Shown here piece after piece: positions 7,513 to 15,936 of a stretch of 37,422 bases of DNA. The notes under the pieces are model-generated. The model worked only from the letters and a program-made list of their open reading frames with translations, was not told the DNA's origin and searched no databases. The position numbers and the translations under genes were made by a program. Source of the stretch: Bryobacteraceae bacterium CoA2 C42 (GTDB lineage: Bacteria; Acidobacteriota; Terriglobia; Bryobacterales; Bryobacteraceae). Positions within the stretch are counted from its first letter, which is position 1. The number at the start of each line of letters is the position of its first letter. Location: the NCBI GenBank assembly GCA_019931245.1, contig JAINDL010000028.1, positions 1 through 37,422 of the forward strand, read 5' to 3'.

Positions 7513-8346
7513 ATGAGAATGAAGACGAATTTGCGATGGCTCCTGATTGTCGCCCCGGTGCTGGCCTGGGCGCAGCCCCCGGCCGCGGCTCCGAAGCCGG
7601 CCGCGGCCAAGCCCGCCCCGGCCAAGCCCGCCCCGGCCAAGCCCGCTGCGGCGCCCGTGACACCCGCCGTGGCTCCCGCCAAACCGGCGCGCGAACCCGG
7701 CACGTATGCCTACTTCACCATTACGCAAGGCGCGACCACGCTCGGCACCATCGTCACTAAGATGTTTGCCGAAGAGTCGCCGATCACAGTGAAAAACTTT
7801 GCCGACCTGGCCATGGGCCGCAAGGAGTGGACCAACCCCCGCACGGGCGTCCGGTCTAAAGCTCCGCTCTATAACGGGCTGACTTTCCACCGCGTGATCC
7901 CCGACTTCATGATCCAGGGCGGCGACCCGCTCGGCACCGGCACCGGCGGTACGGATGTGATTCCGGACGAGTATCATCCCACGCTGAAGTTCGACGTTCC
8001 CGGACGCCTCGCGATGGCGAACGCGGGGCCGGGGACGGGTTCCTGCCAGTTCTTCATCACGCAGGGCCCCACGCCGCACCTCAATGGCCGCCACACGATT
8101 TTTGGCCAGGTTATCGAGGGCCAGGAACTGGTGACGCGAATTGCGAACGTGCCCAAGAGCCGGGGCGATATGCCGGCGGTTCCGGTGAAGATGCGCGTCG
8201 TCGTCCGGCGCGAGGGCTACCCGCCCGTGACGGCCACCCCGAAGAAGGCGGCGCCGGCCCCGGCCAAACCCGCTGCCGTGAAGCCCGCCGCGCCCAAACC
8301 CGCAGCGGCGGTCAAACCCGCCGCTCCAGCGCAGAAGAAGCTTTAG
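7513..8346 (+). CDS. secreted cyclophilin-type peptidyl-prolyl isomerase
   Basis: Catalyses cis-trans isomerisation of Xaa-Pro bonds, probably in the periplasm. A signal peptide covers residues 1-20 (cleavage expected after AWA). The cyclophilin core has FHRVIPDFMIQGG at 125-137 with the catalytic Arg, QFFITQ near 178 and HTIFGQVIEG near 193. Both ends carry low-complexity Ala/Lys/Pro segments: residues about 22-60 and 240-275. The first comes from short GC-rich tandem repeats around 7611-7645, likely to vary in length. The start could also be the ATG at 7519. It points toward the unknown secreted gene ending at 8494. Confidence 0.92.
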   Translation: MRMKTNLRWLLIVAPVLAWAQPPAAAPKPAAAKPAPAKPAPAKPAAAPVTPAVAPAKPAREPGTYAYFTITQGATTLGTIVTKMFAEESPITVKNFADLAMGRKEWTNPRTGVRSKAPLYNGLTFHRVIPDFMIQGGDPLGTGTGGTDVIPDEYHPTLKFDVPGRLAMANAGPGTGSCQFFITQGPTPHLNGRHTIFGQVIEGQELVTRIANVPKSRGDMPAVPVKMRVVVRREGYPPVTATPKKAAPAPAKPAAVKPAAPKPAAAVKPAAPAQKKL

Positions 8347-8356
8347 GGCGGCCACG

Positions 8357-8464
8357 GCGCGCCGAGCCGCGGCGGTAGTAGGTCGGAGGGCACCGAAAAC
8401 CATCGGCGACCCTCTCCTTCGGCAGCGTCCTGGCCGACAAAGGCCGTTCGATGATCACAGCGGT
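8357..8464 (-). pseudogene. decayed partial copy of the downstream secreted-protein gene
   Basis: Minus-strand translation from 8458 to 8357 gives 34 codons, VIIERPLSARTLP then RVADGF, a Thr and GSAR. The intact gene at 8494-9099 encodes VIIERAFAAKMLP, ETAYGF, a Thr and RSAR in the same order and nearly the same spacing; I count about 16 identities in 33 aligned positions. At the DNA level AAGGCCGTTCGATGATCAC (8440-8458) matches 8651-8670 with one indel, and a further CAGCGG matches after a 10-base gap. The piece has no start and lies just past the intact gene's 3' end, so it is most simply a tandem duplication remnant. Confidence 0.6.
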
Positions 8465-8471
8465 ATGATCA

Positions 8472-8490
8472 CGGCCAGCGGCGCTGGCCG
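8472..8490. terminator. candidate bidirectional terminator hairpin
   Basis: CGGCCAGC at 8472-8479 and GCTGGCCG at 8483-8490 form a perfect 8-bp stem with a 3-nt loop, placed between the converging genes ending at 8346 and 8494. No clear T-run follows on either strand. Confidence 0.4.
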
Positions 8491-8493
8491 AGG

Positions 8494-9099
8494 CTACTGC
8501 GCTCCGAGCGGAATTTCGATGTAGAAGAGTTCCTGGCTCGTCTGGGCTTCGGTAATTCCTGTGATGTAGAGCCGGGCGGAGCGGCTGTGGCCGGTCTGGT
8601 AGTACAAAAAGCCATAAGCCGTTTCGCCGGGCGGCAGCATTTTTGCCGCGAAGGCCCGTTCGATGATCACGGGGTTCTGCAGCGGGTTCTTGTTCCGCCG
8701 CATGCCCGGGATGGTCGTCGGTAGCGGCGTCGGGTTGTAGCGGGGACGGCCCGGTCCCTTCAGCCGGCTGATATCCTCGGCCGGGGTCTCGTCGAGCTTG
8801 CGGGAGCCGGGGCCGAGGTATTGGAATCGGGCGTGCTCCAGGTTCAACGTCTTCGCCCCCTCGTTCTTGAACAGCACGAGCACGGGCAGCACGCCATGCT
8901 CATAGGGGTGCAGTTTGCCGAAGGCCGCCTTGGCCTCGTCGGCGTCGTCGTAAGCGACGGCGGCGACCGTCAGGCCCTGGTTGGTCTGCTTGGAGGCGTA
9001 GGTCTCGATGGCGGCCGGCCGAAACGGCTCGATTTTCTTCTCGGCCTGGAGGGCGGCGGTCAACAGGAGGATGGCGGGAAGGGCCTTCATGTTTTTCAT
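8494..9099 (-). CDS. hypothetical secreted protein (201 aa)
   Basis: I do not recognise a named family. The first 18 residues (MKNMKALPAILLLTAALQ) form a signal peptide. The mature part begins with charged residues, contains VLPVLVLFKNEG followed by NLEHARFQYLGPG (a beta-rich pattern), a Pro-rich loop around residues 110-135, and a C-terminal strand region VIIERAFAAKMLPPGE to LFYIEIPLG that may be a beta-sandwich. It is probably periplasmic or lipid-free outer surface. Neither the ATG at 9099 nor the one at 9090 has a good ribosome binding site. A degraded copy of its 3' portion lies immediately downstream. Confidence 0.7.
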   Translation of the reverse strand: MKNMKALPAILLLTAALQAEKKIEPFRPAAIETYASKQTNQGLTVAAVAYDDADEAKAAFGKLHPYEHGVLPVLVLFKNEGAKTLNLEHARFQYLGPGSRKLDETPAEDISRLKGPGRPRYNPTPLPTTIPGMRRNKNPLQNPVIIERAFAAKMLPPGETAYGFLYYQTGHSRSARLYITGITEAQTSQELFYIEIPLGAQ

Positions 9100-9138
9100 T
9101 GTAGGGGACGCGCCCGGCCGAGGATTGGTTGCCCGGCC

Positions 9139-9146
9139 GTTATACT
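9139..9146. promoter_or_regulatory. overlapping divergent -10 elements
   Basis: Plus strand TATACT at 9141-9146 and minus strand TATAAC at 9144-9139 share bases, placed between genes starting at 9099 (minus) and 9159 (plus). The plus-strand start point would fall near 9153, after the AAGGG at 9147-9151 that otherwise looks like the ribosome site, so the plus assignment is doubtful. No convincing -35 is visible. Confidence 0.35.
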
Positions 9147-9158
9147 AAGGGCAGTCGA

Positions 9159-11414
9159 TTGCAGACTCTGATCTACCTCCTTTATCGTCTTGCGCAGTTT
9201 TTTGGCTTTCCCGCTCTGTTTGGGTTCCTCATGGTGCGCTACGGACGGACCCTGCCGGAGCGTTTCGGCGGGTTGCCGTTTCCGGTGGTGGCGCCGGGCG
9301 GGATCTGGCTGCACGCCGTGTCGGTGGGCGAGGTGCTCAGCGCGGTGGATCTGGTCGAGGTGCTGCGGGCGCGCTATCCCGATACGCCGATCTATGTTTC
9401 GACGACGACGGCGACGGGCCGGCAGATGGCCGAGCAGCGGCTGGCCGGGTGTACGGACGGCATTTTTTACCCCCCGCTTGACCTCGTCTTCGCGGTGCGC
9501 CGGGTGCTGCGGGCGCTCCGGCCGGCGCTCGTGGTGATTCTTGAAACCGAGATCTGGCCGCATCTGTGGCGGGAGACCCGGCGGAGCGGGGCGCGGCTGG
9601 TGGTGGTCAACGGCCGGATTTCGGACCGGGCGCTGCCGCGCTATCGGCGCTTCCGGTGGCTGTTTGCCCCGGTGCTCGCGCTGCCCCACCGGGTGCTCAC
9701 GCAGAGCGAGCAGGACGCAAGGCGCTATATAGCACTTGGGGCGCGGGAGGCGATCAACAACGGCAATCTGAAGTATGACCTGGACCCGGGGCGGATGGTA
9801 ACGCCGCCGGCGGTGGCGGCGGCGGTGGCCGGGGCGGGGAAGATCCTGGTGGTGGCGAGCACGCATTGCGAGGATATTGACGAAGATGATGCGGTGATCG
9901 CGGCGTGGCCGCGGTGGGTGGCGGAGTTTCCGGACCTCGTGATGATTCTGGCCCCGCGGAAGCCGGAGCGGTTTGACGCGGTGGCGCGGAAGCTGGAGGC
10001 GGCCGGGATCGCTTTTGGGCGGCGCAGCGAGGGGCGGCCGGTGGCGGCGCCGGGCGTGCTGCTGCTCGATTCGCTCGGCGAGTTGAGCGGCGTGTACCGG
10101 CTGGCCGATCTCGTGTTCATGGGCGGGACGCTGGCGCGGCGCGGGGGACACAACATTCTCGAAGCGGCGCTGCTCGGCAAGCCCGTGGTGGCCGGGCCGC
10201 ACATGGAGAATTTCGCCGAGATCGCTGCGGCGTTCACGGCCGGCGGCGGGCTGCGGCGGTGCACGCGGGAGGATTTTGCCGCGGTGGTGGCGGAGATGCT
10301 GCGCGCGCCGCGGGGCTGGGGGGAGCGGGCGCGGGAGTTGGCCGAGGGGCGGCGGGGGGCGCTGGGGCGGACGCTGGCGGTGCTGGCCGAGGAGATCGAA
10401 GAGGCCTGGCCGGTGCCGCTTTACCCGTGGCTGGCGGTGGTGACGCTGGGGCCGCTGGGCTGGTTGTGGGCGTGGGGGGCGCGGCGGAACCGGGCGCGGG
10501 CGGTGGCGCGGCGGCTGGAGACGCCGGTGATCAGCGTGGGGGGGATCAGCATGGGCGGGGCGGGGAAGACGCCGGCGGCGCTGGCGTTGGCCAAGCACTT
10601 CCGGGAGCCGGCGATACTGACGCGGGGCTACAAGCGGCTGCTGGCGGACGAGGTGACGGTGGCGCCGCGGGGGACCACGGCGCCGATTGCGCGCACGGGG
10701 GACGAGGCGCAGATTTTTGTCCGGTCGGGCGAGGCGCATGTGGGGGTGGGGCGGGACCGCTACGCGGTGGGCCGGGCGATGGAGGCGGCTTTGCGGCCGG
10801 AGGTGTTTGTGCTGGACGACGGGTTTCAGCATCACCGTCTAGGGCGGGATTTTGATTTGGTGCTGCTCGACGCACGCGACCCGTTCGCGGGCGATGCGCC
10901 GTTTCCGCTGGGCCGGCTGCGGGAGGCGCCGGAGGCGCTGCGGCACGCCACGGCGATTCTGCTGACGCGTACCGAGCGGGGGCGGCGGTACACGGCGCTG
11001 CGGCGGCGGCTGCCGGCGGTGCCGGTCTACCGTTCGCATGTAGTGGCCGAGGCGTGGATGGACGCGCGGACGGGGGAGGCGGTGGCGCTGCGCGGTGAGC
11101 GGGTGGCGGCCTTTTGCGGACTGGCCAACCCGGCGACGTTCTGGTCGAGTTTACGGGAGCAGGGCTTGCGCCCGTTGTTCCGCTGGACGTTTGGGGACCA
11201 TCATCACTACCGGCACCGCGAGTTACGGCGAATTCGGGAGCAGGCGCTGCAGCAGGGGGCCGAGGTGTTGCTAACGACGGAAAAAGACATGATGAATCTG
11301 CCGGCGGATCTCGGGGAGATTTTGGCGCCGGTGCAGGTGTTGTGGCTGCGGATCGGGGTGGCGATTGAGCAGGAAGAGGATTTAGTCCGGCAGATCCGGG
11401 CTATAATCAGATAG
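9159..11414 (+). CDS. WaaA-LpxK fusion: Kdo transferase plus tetraacyldisaccharide 4'-kinase
   Basis: One 751-residue chain holds two lipid A enzymes. The N-terminal part (about 1-415) is a GT30 Kdo transferase: a membrane-anchor helix at the start, HAVSVGE with catalytic Glu58, ETEIWPHLW, NGRISDRALPRYRRFR, and LLDSLGELSGVYRLADLVFMGG in fragments that match the family throughout. The C-terminal part (about 418-751) is LpxK: Walker A VGGISMGGAGKTP from about 458, LTRGYKR, VLDDGFQHHRLG with the conserved DD, FGDHHHY and LLTTEKD. LpxK's own hydrophobic N-terminus (PLYPWLAVVTLGPLGWLWAW) is kept at the junction. The TTG start is chosen for AAGGG at 9147-9151, 7 nt upstream. Both act at the inner membrane's cytoplasmic face. 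The frame is unbroken across the junction. Confidence 0.92.
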   Translation: MQTLIYLLYRLAQFFGFPALFGFLMVRYGRTLPERFGGLPFPVVAPGGIWLHAVSVGEVLSAVDLVEVLRARYPDTPIYVSTTTATGRQMAEQRLAGCTDGIFYPPLDLVFAVRRVLRALRPALVVILETEIWPHLWRETRRSGARLVVVNGRISDRALPRYRRFRWLFAPVLALPHRVLTQSEQDARRYIALGAREAINNGNLKYDLDPGRMVTPPAVAAAVAGAGKILVVASTHCEDIDEDDAVIAAWPRWVAEFPDLVMILAPRKPERFDAVARKLEAAGIAFGRRSEGRPVAAPGVLLLDSLGELSGVYRLADLVFMGGTLARRGGHNILEAALLGKPVVAGPHMENFAEIAAAFTAGGGLRRCTREDFAAVVAEMLRAPRGWGERARELAEGRRGALGRTLAVLAEEIEEAWPVPLYPWLAVVTLGPLGWLWAWGARRNRARAVARRLETPVISVGGISMGGAGKTPAALALAKHFREPAILTRGYKRLLADEVTVAPRGTTAPIARTGDEAQIFVRSGEAHVGVGRDRYAVGRAMEAALRPEVFVLDDGFQHHRLGRDFDLVLLDARDPFAGDAPFPLGRLREAPEALRHATAILLTRTERGRRYTALRRRLPAVPVYRSHVVAEAWMDARTGEAVALRGERVAAFCGLANPATFWSSLREQGLRPLFRWTFGDHHHYRHRELRRIREQALQQGAEVLLTTEKDMMNLPADLGEILAPVQVLWLRIGVAIEQEEDLVRQIRAIIR
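11381..11407 (+). promoter_or_regulatory. candidate promoter before ispH and the hopanoid genes
   Basis: A perfect TATAAT at 11402-11407 straddles the end of the fusion gene, with TTTAGT at 11381-11386 as a weak -35 at 15-bp spacing. Transcription would start near 11414, 11 nt before the ispH ATG. The hopanoid operon could thus be expressed alone or by read-through. Confidence 0.4.
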
Positions 11415-11424
11415 ATCTCTACTT

Positions 11425-12396
11425 ATGGCATCCGGGAAGAAGATTATTCTCTTGACCCCGCGCGGGTTTTGCGCGGGGGTAGTTCGGGCGATTGACGTGG
11501 TGAAGATTGCGCTGGAGATGTACGGCGCACCGATCTACGTGCGCAAAGAGATTGTCCATAACAAGCACGTGGTGGACGAACTGCGGGCGGCCGGAGCTGT
11601 TTTTGTCGAGGAGTTGGACGAGGTGCCGGCGCAGGCCCGGGTGATTTTCAGCGCGCACGGCGTAGCGCCTTCGGTGCGGACCGATGCGGTGGCCCGGAAG
11701 CTGAACGTGATTGACGCGACCTGTCCGCTGGTGACGAAGGTGCATCTCGAGGCGGTGAAGTTCGCGCGGAAAGGTTACTCGATTGTGCTGATTGGCCACG
11801 AGAACCACGATGAGGTTGTCGGGACGCTGGGCGAAGCGCCGGAGGCGATGAAGCTGGTGTCGACCGTTGAGGACGTGGACCGTCTCGAAGTGGCCGATCC
11901 GGCGAAGATGGCCTATTTGACGCAGACGACGTTGAGCCTCGACGAGACGAGCCACATTGTAAAACGGCTGGTGGAGCGCTTCCCGCTGATTCAGGGGCCG
12001 CATTCGCAGGACATCTGCTATGCGACCGAGAACCGGCAGGTAGCGGTGAAGGCGGTGGCGCCGTTGTGCGATCTGCTGCTGGTGGTGGGGTCGAAGAACA
12101 GTTCGAACTCGCTGCGTTTGGTGGAAGTGTGTCAGAACTCGGGCGTGCCGGCGTATCTGGTGGATGATGAGTCCGATGTGCAGACCGCTTGGCTGGAGGG
12201 GATTGCGACCGTGGCGATTACGGCCGGGGCATCAGCGCCCGAGCACCTTGTCGAACGGATCATGGCGTTTCTTGGGGCAAATGGTTTTGCCGAGCGGGAG
12301 GAGCTGGAGGTGCGGGAGGAGGATGTGCGCTTCCAGCTGCCTCCGGAGCTGAACAGCGCCCGGCTCACGCAGATCAGCACGCCCGCTTCGCTATGA
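11425..12396 (+). CDS. ispH: 4-hydroxy-3-methylbut-2-enyl diphosphate reductase
   Basis: Last enzyme of the MEP pathway, an iron-sulfur protein that makes IPP and DMAPP from HMBPP. The three cluster cysteines are C16 (RGFCAGV), C100 (DATCPLV) and C198 (DICYAT). Substrate-side residues H45, H78, the GHENHDE motif at 124-130 with its acid, and GSKNSSNS are all present. At 323 residues the length is usual. It starts 10 nt after the WaaA-LpxK stop with a weak ribosome site, and its stop overlaps the squalene-hopene cyclase start (ATGA), which places precursor supply in the same operon as hopanoid synthesis. Confidence 0.97.
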   Translation: MASGKKIILLTPRGFCAGVVRAIDVVKIALEMYGAPIYVRKEIVHNKHVVDELRAAGAVFVEELDEVPAQARVIFSAHGVAPSVRTDAVARKLNVIDATCPLVTKVHLEAVKFARKGYSIVLIGHENHDEVVGTLGEAPEAMKLVSTVEDVDRLEVADPAKMAYLTQTTLSLDETSHIVKRLVERFPLIQGPHSQDICYATENRQVAVKAVAPLCDLLLVVGSKNSSNSLRLVEVCQNSGVPAYLVDDESDVQTAWLEGIATVAITAGASAPEHLVERIMAFLGANGFAEREELEVREEDVRFQLPPELNSARLTQISTPASL

Positions 12397-14297
12397 CCCC
12401 GAGCCTGCAGGTAACGGACGCACTCGTTGCCGCGGCGGCGAAGACGGCGCGGCAGGCGGTGGAGTGGTTTGCGGACAATCAGCACGAGAGCGGCTACTGG
12501 TGGGGTGACCTGACCGCGGACACGACGCTCGAGGCCGACTACATTCTGTTGCAGTTGTGGCTTTATCCGCCGCAGCAGGGGAGTTGGAACCCGCCGGTGC
12601 GGCAGCAGATTGACCGGGCGGTGCGGTCTGTCCGGGAACGGCAGTTGGCCGAGGGCGGCTTCAATCTCTTTCCGGACGGGCCGGCGGACGTCAATGCCTC
12701 GATCAAGGCTTACTTTGCGCTGAAGGTGGCGGGGGTAGCGGTTGCCGAGGCCCGGATGGTGGCGCTGCGCGAGACCATTCTGCGCTTGGGCGGGCTGCAG
12801 GCAGCCAACAGTTACGTCAAGATTAACCTGAGCCTGTTTGGCCTGTATCCGCGGCCGCATGTGCCGTCGATTCCCCCGGAACTGATTCTGTTGGGGAAGA
12901 CCATCTACGAGATGAGTTCGTGGACGCGGGCGATTGTGATTCCACTGTCCATTGTGCAGGCGTTGACGGTGGAGCCGCGGCCGGTGCCGGCAGGTTTTTC
13001 GCTGGAAGAGCTGCTCGTGCCGGGGGTGAGCTTGGCGCTGCCGCGGGATGACGGTTTCTTTAACCGCCGGAACACGTTTCTGCGGATCGACAAAGCCTTC
13101 AAGCTGTGGGAGCGGTTCGGCAGCGGGGCGGTGCGGCGGCGGGCGATCCGGAAGGCGATGGAGTGGATCACGGAGCGGACCCGCTATACGGACGGGTTGG
13201 CGGCGATCTATCCGCCGATGATGTATACGATCATGGCGATGGATCTGCTGGGATATGCCGCGGACCATCCGGACCGGGCTGAGGCGGAGAATCAGTTTGC
13301 CAATCTGATGGTGGACGACGGGGAGCGGTTTTTCTTCCAGCCCTGTTTTTCGGTGGTATGGGATACGGCGATTGCTTGTCATGCGCTGGGCGAGAGCGGC
13401 ATGGCGGCGCCGGAGATGCTGGCGCGGGCGGGCGAGTGGCTGCTGACCAAAGAGGTCCGGCGGAAGGGCGACTGGAGCGTGAAGCGGCCGACGGTGGAGC
13501 CCTCGGGTTGGTACTTTGAGTTCGCCAACGAGCACTACCCGGACATTGACGATACGGCGATGGTGCTGCTGGGGCTGCAGGATTCGGCTTGCGGCAAGGC
13601 GGCGGTCAGCAAGCGAGCCGTCGACTGGCTGCTGGCGATGCAGTCGAGCGACGGCGGGTGGGCCGCCTTTGACGTGGATAACAACTGGCAGTTTCTGAGT
13701 GACGTGCCGTTTGCCGATCATAACGCGATGCTGGACCCGACCTGCCCCGACATTACGGGCCGGGTGGTGGAGGCGTTGACGCTGTACGGGGTGCGGCCGG
13801 ACCATCCGGCGATCCGGAAGGGGGTGGCGTATCTGGAGCGCGCTCAGGAGGCCGATGGGAGCTGGCAGGGGCGCTGGGGTGTGAACTACATCTACGGCAC
13901 CTGCTTTGCGGTGCGCGGGCTGCGGGCGGCGGGCGAGAGCGACCGGGAGGTGGCGGTGCTGCGGGCCGGCGAGTGGCTGCGGTCGATTCAGAACGCCGAT
14001 GGGGGCTGGGGCGAGAGCCCGGAGAGCTACCGGGCGAAAGTGTTTGTGGCGGCGCCTTCGACGCCTTCGCAGACAGCGTGGGCGGTGCTGGGTCTGCTCG
14101 CAAGCGGGGATACGTACTCGTCGAGCGTGCAGCGGGGCGTCGAGTACCTGATTCAGAACCAGAACGCGGATGGCACGTGGAGCGAAGAGGCGGCGACGGG
14201 GACGGGCTTCCCGAACGTGTTTTATCTGCGATATCACCTATACCGGAACTCGTTCCCGCTGCTGGCGCTGGCGACGTTCCTCAAAGCAGAGCGTTGA
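12393..14297 (+). CDS. shc: squalene-hopene cyclase
   Basis: Cyclises squalene to hopene/hopanol at the membrane. The 634-residue protein has the catalytic DxDD acid as D384-I-D-D387 in HYPDIDDTAMV, the TTLEADY motif near the N-terminus, and multiple QW repeats (QSSDGGWAAF, QEADGSWQGRWG, QNADGGWGES, QNADGTWSEE) that brace the alpha/alpha barrels. GVNYIYGT, a conserved active-site segment, is present. The ATG at 12393 is chosen because it forms an ATGA overlap with ispH and gives normal length. The stop TGA is shared with the TTG start of hpnA. The operon context makes this hopanoid rather than sterol synthesis. Confidence 0.97.
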   Translation: MTPSLQVTDALVAAAAKTARQAVEWFADNQHESGYWWGDLTADTTLEADYILLQLWLYPPQQGSWNPPVRQQIDRAVRSVRERQLAEGGFNLFPDGPADVNASIKAYFALKVAGVAVAEARMVALRETILRLGGLQAANSYVKINLSLFGLYPRPHVPSIPPELILLGKTIYEMSSWTRAIVIPLSIVQALTVEPRPVPAGFSLEELLVPGVSLALPRDDGFFNRRNTFLRIDKAFKLWERFGSGAVRRRAIRKAMEWITERTRYTDGLAAIYPPMMYTIMAMDLLGYAADHPDRAEAENQFANLMVDDGERFFFQPCFSVVWDTAIACHALGESGMAAPEMLARAGEWLLTKEVRRKGDWSVKRPTVEPSGWYFEFANEHYPDIDDTAMVLLGLQDSACGKAAVSKRAVDWLLAMQSSDGGWAAFDVDNNWQFLSDVPFADHNAMLDPTCPDITGRVVEALTLYGVRPDHPAIRKGVAYLERAQEADGSWQGRWGVNYIYGTCFAVRGLRAAGESDREVAVLRAGEWLRSIQNADGGWGESPESYRAKVFVAAPSTPSQTAWAVLGLLASGDTYSSSVQRGVEYLIQNQNADGTWSEEAATGTGFPNVFYLRYHLYRNSFPLLALATFLKAER

Positions 14298-15274
14298 AAC
14301 CGGCACTGGTAACCGGGGCGTCGGGCTTCGTGGGGTGGCACGTGGCGCGGGAGTTGGCCGAGGCGGGGACGCCGGTGCGGGCCCTGACGCGCGGGCGCAA
14401 CCCGGTGCGGGAGCTGCCGGAGCGCTACGGGGACGGGGTGCGGGTGGTGACGGGAGACCTGCAGGACCGGGCATCGCTCGACCGGGCGGTGTCGGGGTGC
14501 GGGGTGGTGTACCACGTGGCGGCGGATTACCGGTTGTGGTCGCCGGAGCCGGGGGAGTTGTACCGGTCGAACGTGGAGGGGACGCGGAACCTGTTGGAGG
14601 CGGCGCGGGCGGCGGGGGTGGAGCGGGTGGTGTACACGAGCACGGTGGGGTGCATCCATTTTGTCGAGGGGGGACTGGGGGAGGAGTCGCTGCCGGTCGG
14701 GCTGGAGGAGATGACGGGGCATTATAAACGCTCGAAGTTTTTGGCTGAGCGGGTGTCGTTGGAGTTTGCCGGGGAGGGGTTACCGGTGGTGATAGTGAAC
14801 CCGACGGCGCCGGTGGGGGATCATGATTTCAAGCCGACGCCCACGGGGCAGACGCTGGTCGATTTTTTGAGCGGGCGGATGCCGGCGTATCTCGACACGG
14901 GGTTGAATGTGGTGGATGTGCGGGATGTGGCGCGGGGGCATTTGCTGGCGGCGGAGCGGGGGCGGGTGGGGGAGCGGTACATATTAGGCAGCGAGAATCT
15001 GACGCTGCGGGAGATTTTCGCTGCCTTGGGGGAGCCGCCGCGGTGGCGCGTGCCGTACGGGGTAGCGTATGGGGCGGCGCTCGTGAGCACGGGGTGGGCG
15101 GCGGTGACGGGGCGGGCGCCGCGGGCGCCGCTTGAGGGGGTGCGGATGGCGCGGAAGAAGATGTGGGTGAGCCATGCCAAGGCGGCGCGGGAGTTGGGTT
15201 ATGCGCCGGCGGCGGCGCAGGTGGGCCTGGAGCGGGCGGCGGGGTGGTTTCGGGCCAACGGGTACTGCCGATGA
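14294..15274 (+). CDS. hpnA: HpnA, hopanoid-associated sugar epimerase (extended SDR)
   Basis: A 326-residue extended short-chain dehydrogenase/epimerase. TGASGFVG at 7-14 is the NAD(P) glycine motif, YHVAADYRLW follows, and YxxxK is Y144-K-R-S-K148; TSTVGCI supplies the Ser/Thr of the active site. Position right after shc identifies it as HpnA rather than a general sugar epimerase. Its exact reaction is not settled in general knowledge of the pathway. The start is a TTG at 14294 sharing bases with the shc stop (TTGA); starts further upstream would overlap shc deeply. Confidence 0.88.
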   Translation: MKPALVTGASGFVGWHVARELAEAGTPVRALTRGRNPVRELPERYGDGVRVVTGDLQDRASLDRAVSGCGVVYHVAADYRLWSPEPGELYRSNVEGTRNLLEAARAAGVERVVYTSTVGCIHFVEGGLGEESLPVGLEEMTGHYKRSKFLAERVSLEFAGEGLPVVIVNPTAPVGDHDFKPTPTGQTLVDFLSGRMPAYLDTGLNVVDVRDVARGHLLAAERGRVGERYILGSENLTLREIFAALGEPPRWRVPYGVAYGAALVSTGWAAVTGRAPRAPLEGVRMARKKMWVSHAKAARELGYAPAAAQVGLERAAGWFRANGYCR

Positions 15275-15936
15275 TGGTGGCGGTGGCGGCGGAGGCGATG
15301 GAGTTTACGGGCTGGTTGGGCCATTGCACGGGGGTGCGGACGCTCGCTTGGCCGGTAGCGTTTGCGCGGCGGGCGGAGTGGAACGGGCGGGTGGTGACGA
15401 TGGTGGCGAACGGGGCGGGGCCGCGATTGGCGGCGGCGGCGCTGGCCGCGGCGCGGGAGCGGGAGACCGTGACGGCCGTGATGAGCGTGGGCTGGTGCGG
15501 GGCGCTCGATCCGGCGCTGCGGCTGAATGATGTGTTTGTGGCGGTGGGGGTGCGGACAGAGGCGGGAGACCGGGCGGCGCTGGCGCCGCGGCGGATGCCG
15601 GCGGCGCGGCGGGGCGTTTTGTGGTCCGGGGACCGGTTTATCGGGACGGCGGCCGAGAAGGCGGCGCTGCGGGCGCGGGGGGCGGACGCGGTGGAGATGG
15701 AGGCGGGCGGTTTGCGGTTTGGCGGGCCCTTTTATGCTGTACGGGTGGTGAGCGATTTGGCCGGTGAGGATTTTGCGCTCGATTTCAACCGGTACCGGGA
15801 TGGTGAGGGCCGGTTTGTGAAGTGGCGGATTGCGCTGGCCGGGTTGCGTCAGCCGGCGGATCTAATTCGTATGGCCCGGCGCGGCCGGGAAGCATCAGAA
15901 GCTTTAGGAGATTTTCTTGCCCAGTGCGAACTCTGA
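15271..15936 (+). CDS. hpnG: HpnG, hopanoid-associated nucleoside phosphorylase
   Basis: Purine nucleoside phosphorylase-like protein of 221 residues. In the known pathway HpnG removes adenine from adenosylhopane to give phosphoribosyl/ribosylhopane. The sequence has SVGWCGALDP at 72-81, the ribose-binding VEMEAGG at 141-147 and SDLAGEDFALDF from 161, the usual place of the base-binding Asp. The ATG at 15271 makes an ATGA overlap with hpnA. The last 20 nt overlap the next gene, whose ribosome binding site (AGGAG, 15906-15910) lies inside hpnG, a sign of coupling to the dehydrogenase that follows. Confidence 0.85.
   Translation: MMVAVAAEAMEFTGWLGHCTGVRTLAWPVAFARRAEWNGRVVTMVANGAGPRLAAAALAAARERETVTAVMSVGWCGALDPALRLNDVFVAVGVRTEAGDRAALAPRRMPAARRGVLWSGDRFIGTAAEKAALRARGADAVEMEAGGLRFGGPFYAVRVVSDLAGEDFALDFNRYRDGEGRFVKWRIALAGLRQPADLIRMARRGREASEALGDFLAQCEL

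Noticed and set aside
12189-12392. N-terminal extension of squalene-hopene cyclase
   Set aside because: It would overlap ispH by 200 bp with Gly-rich shadow sequence; the ATGA junction at 12393 gives the normal length.
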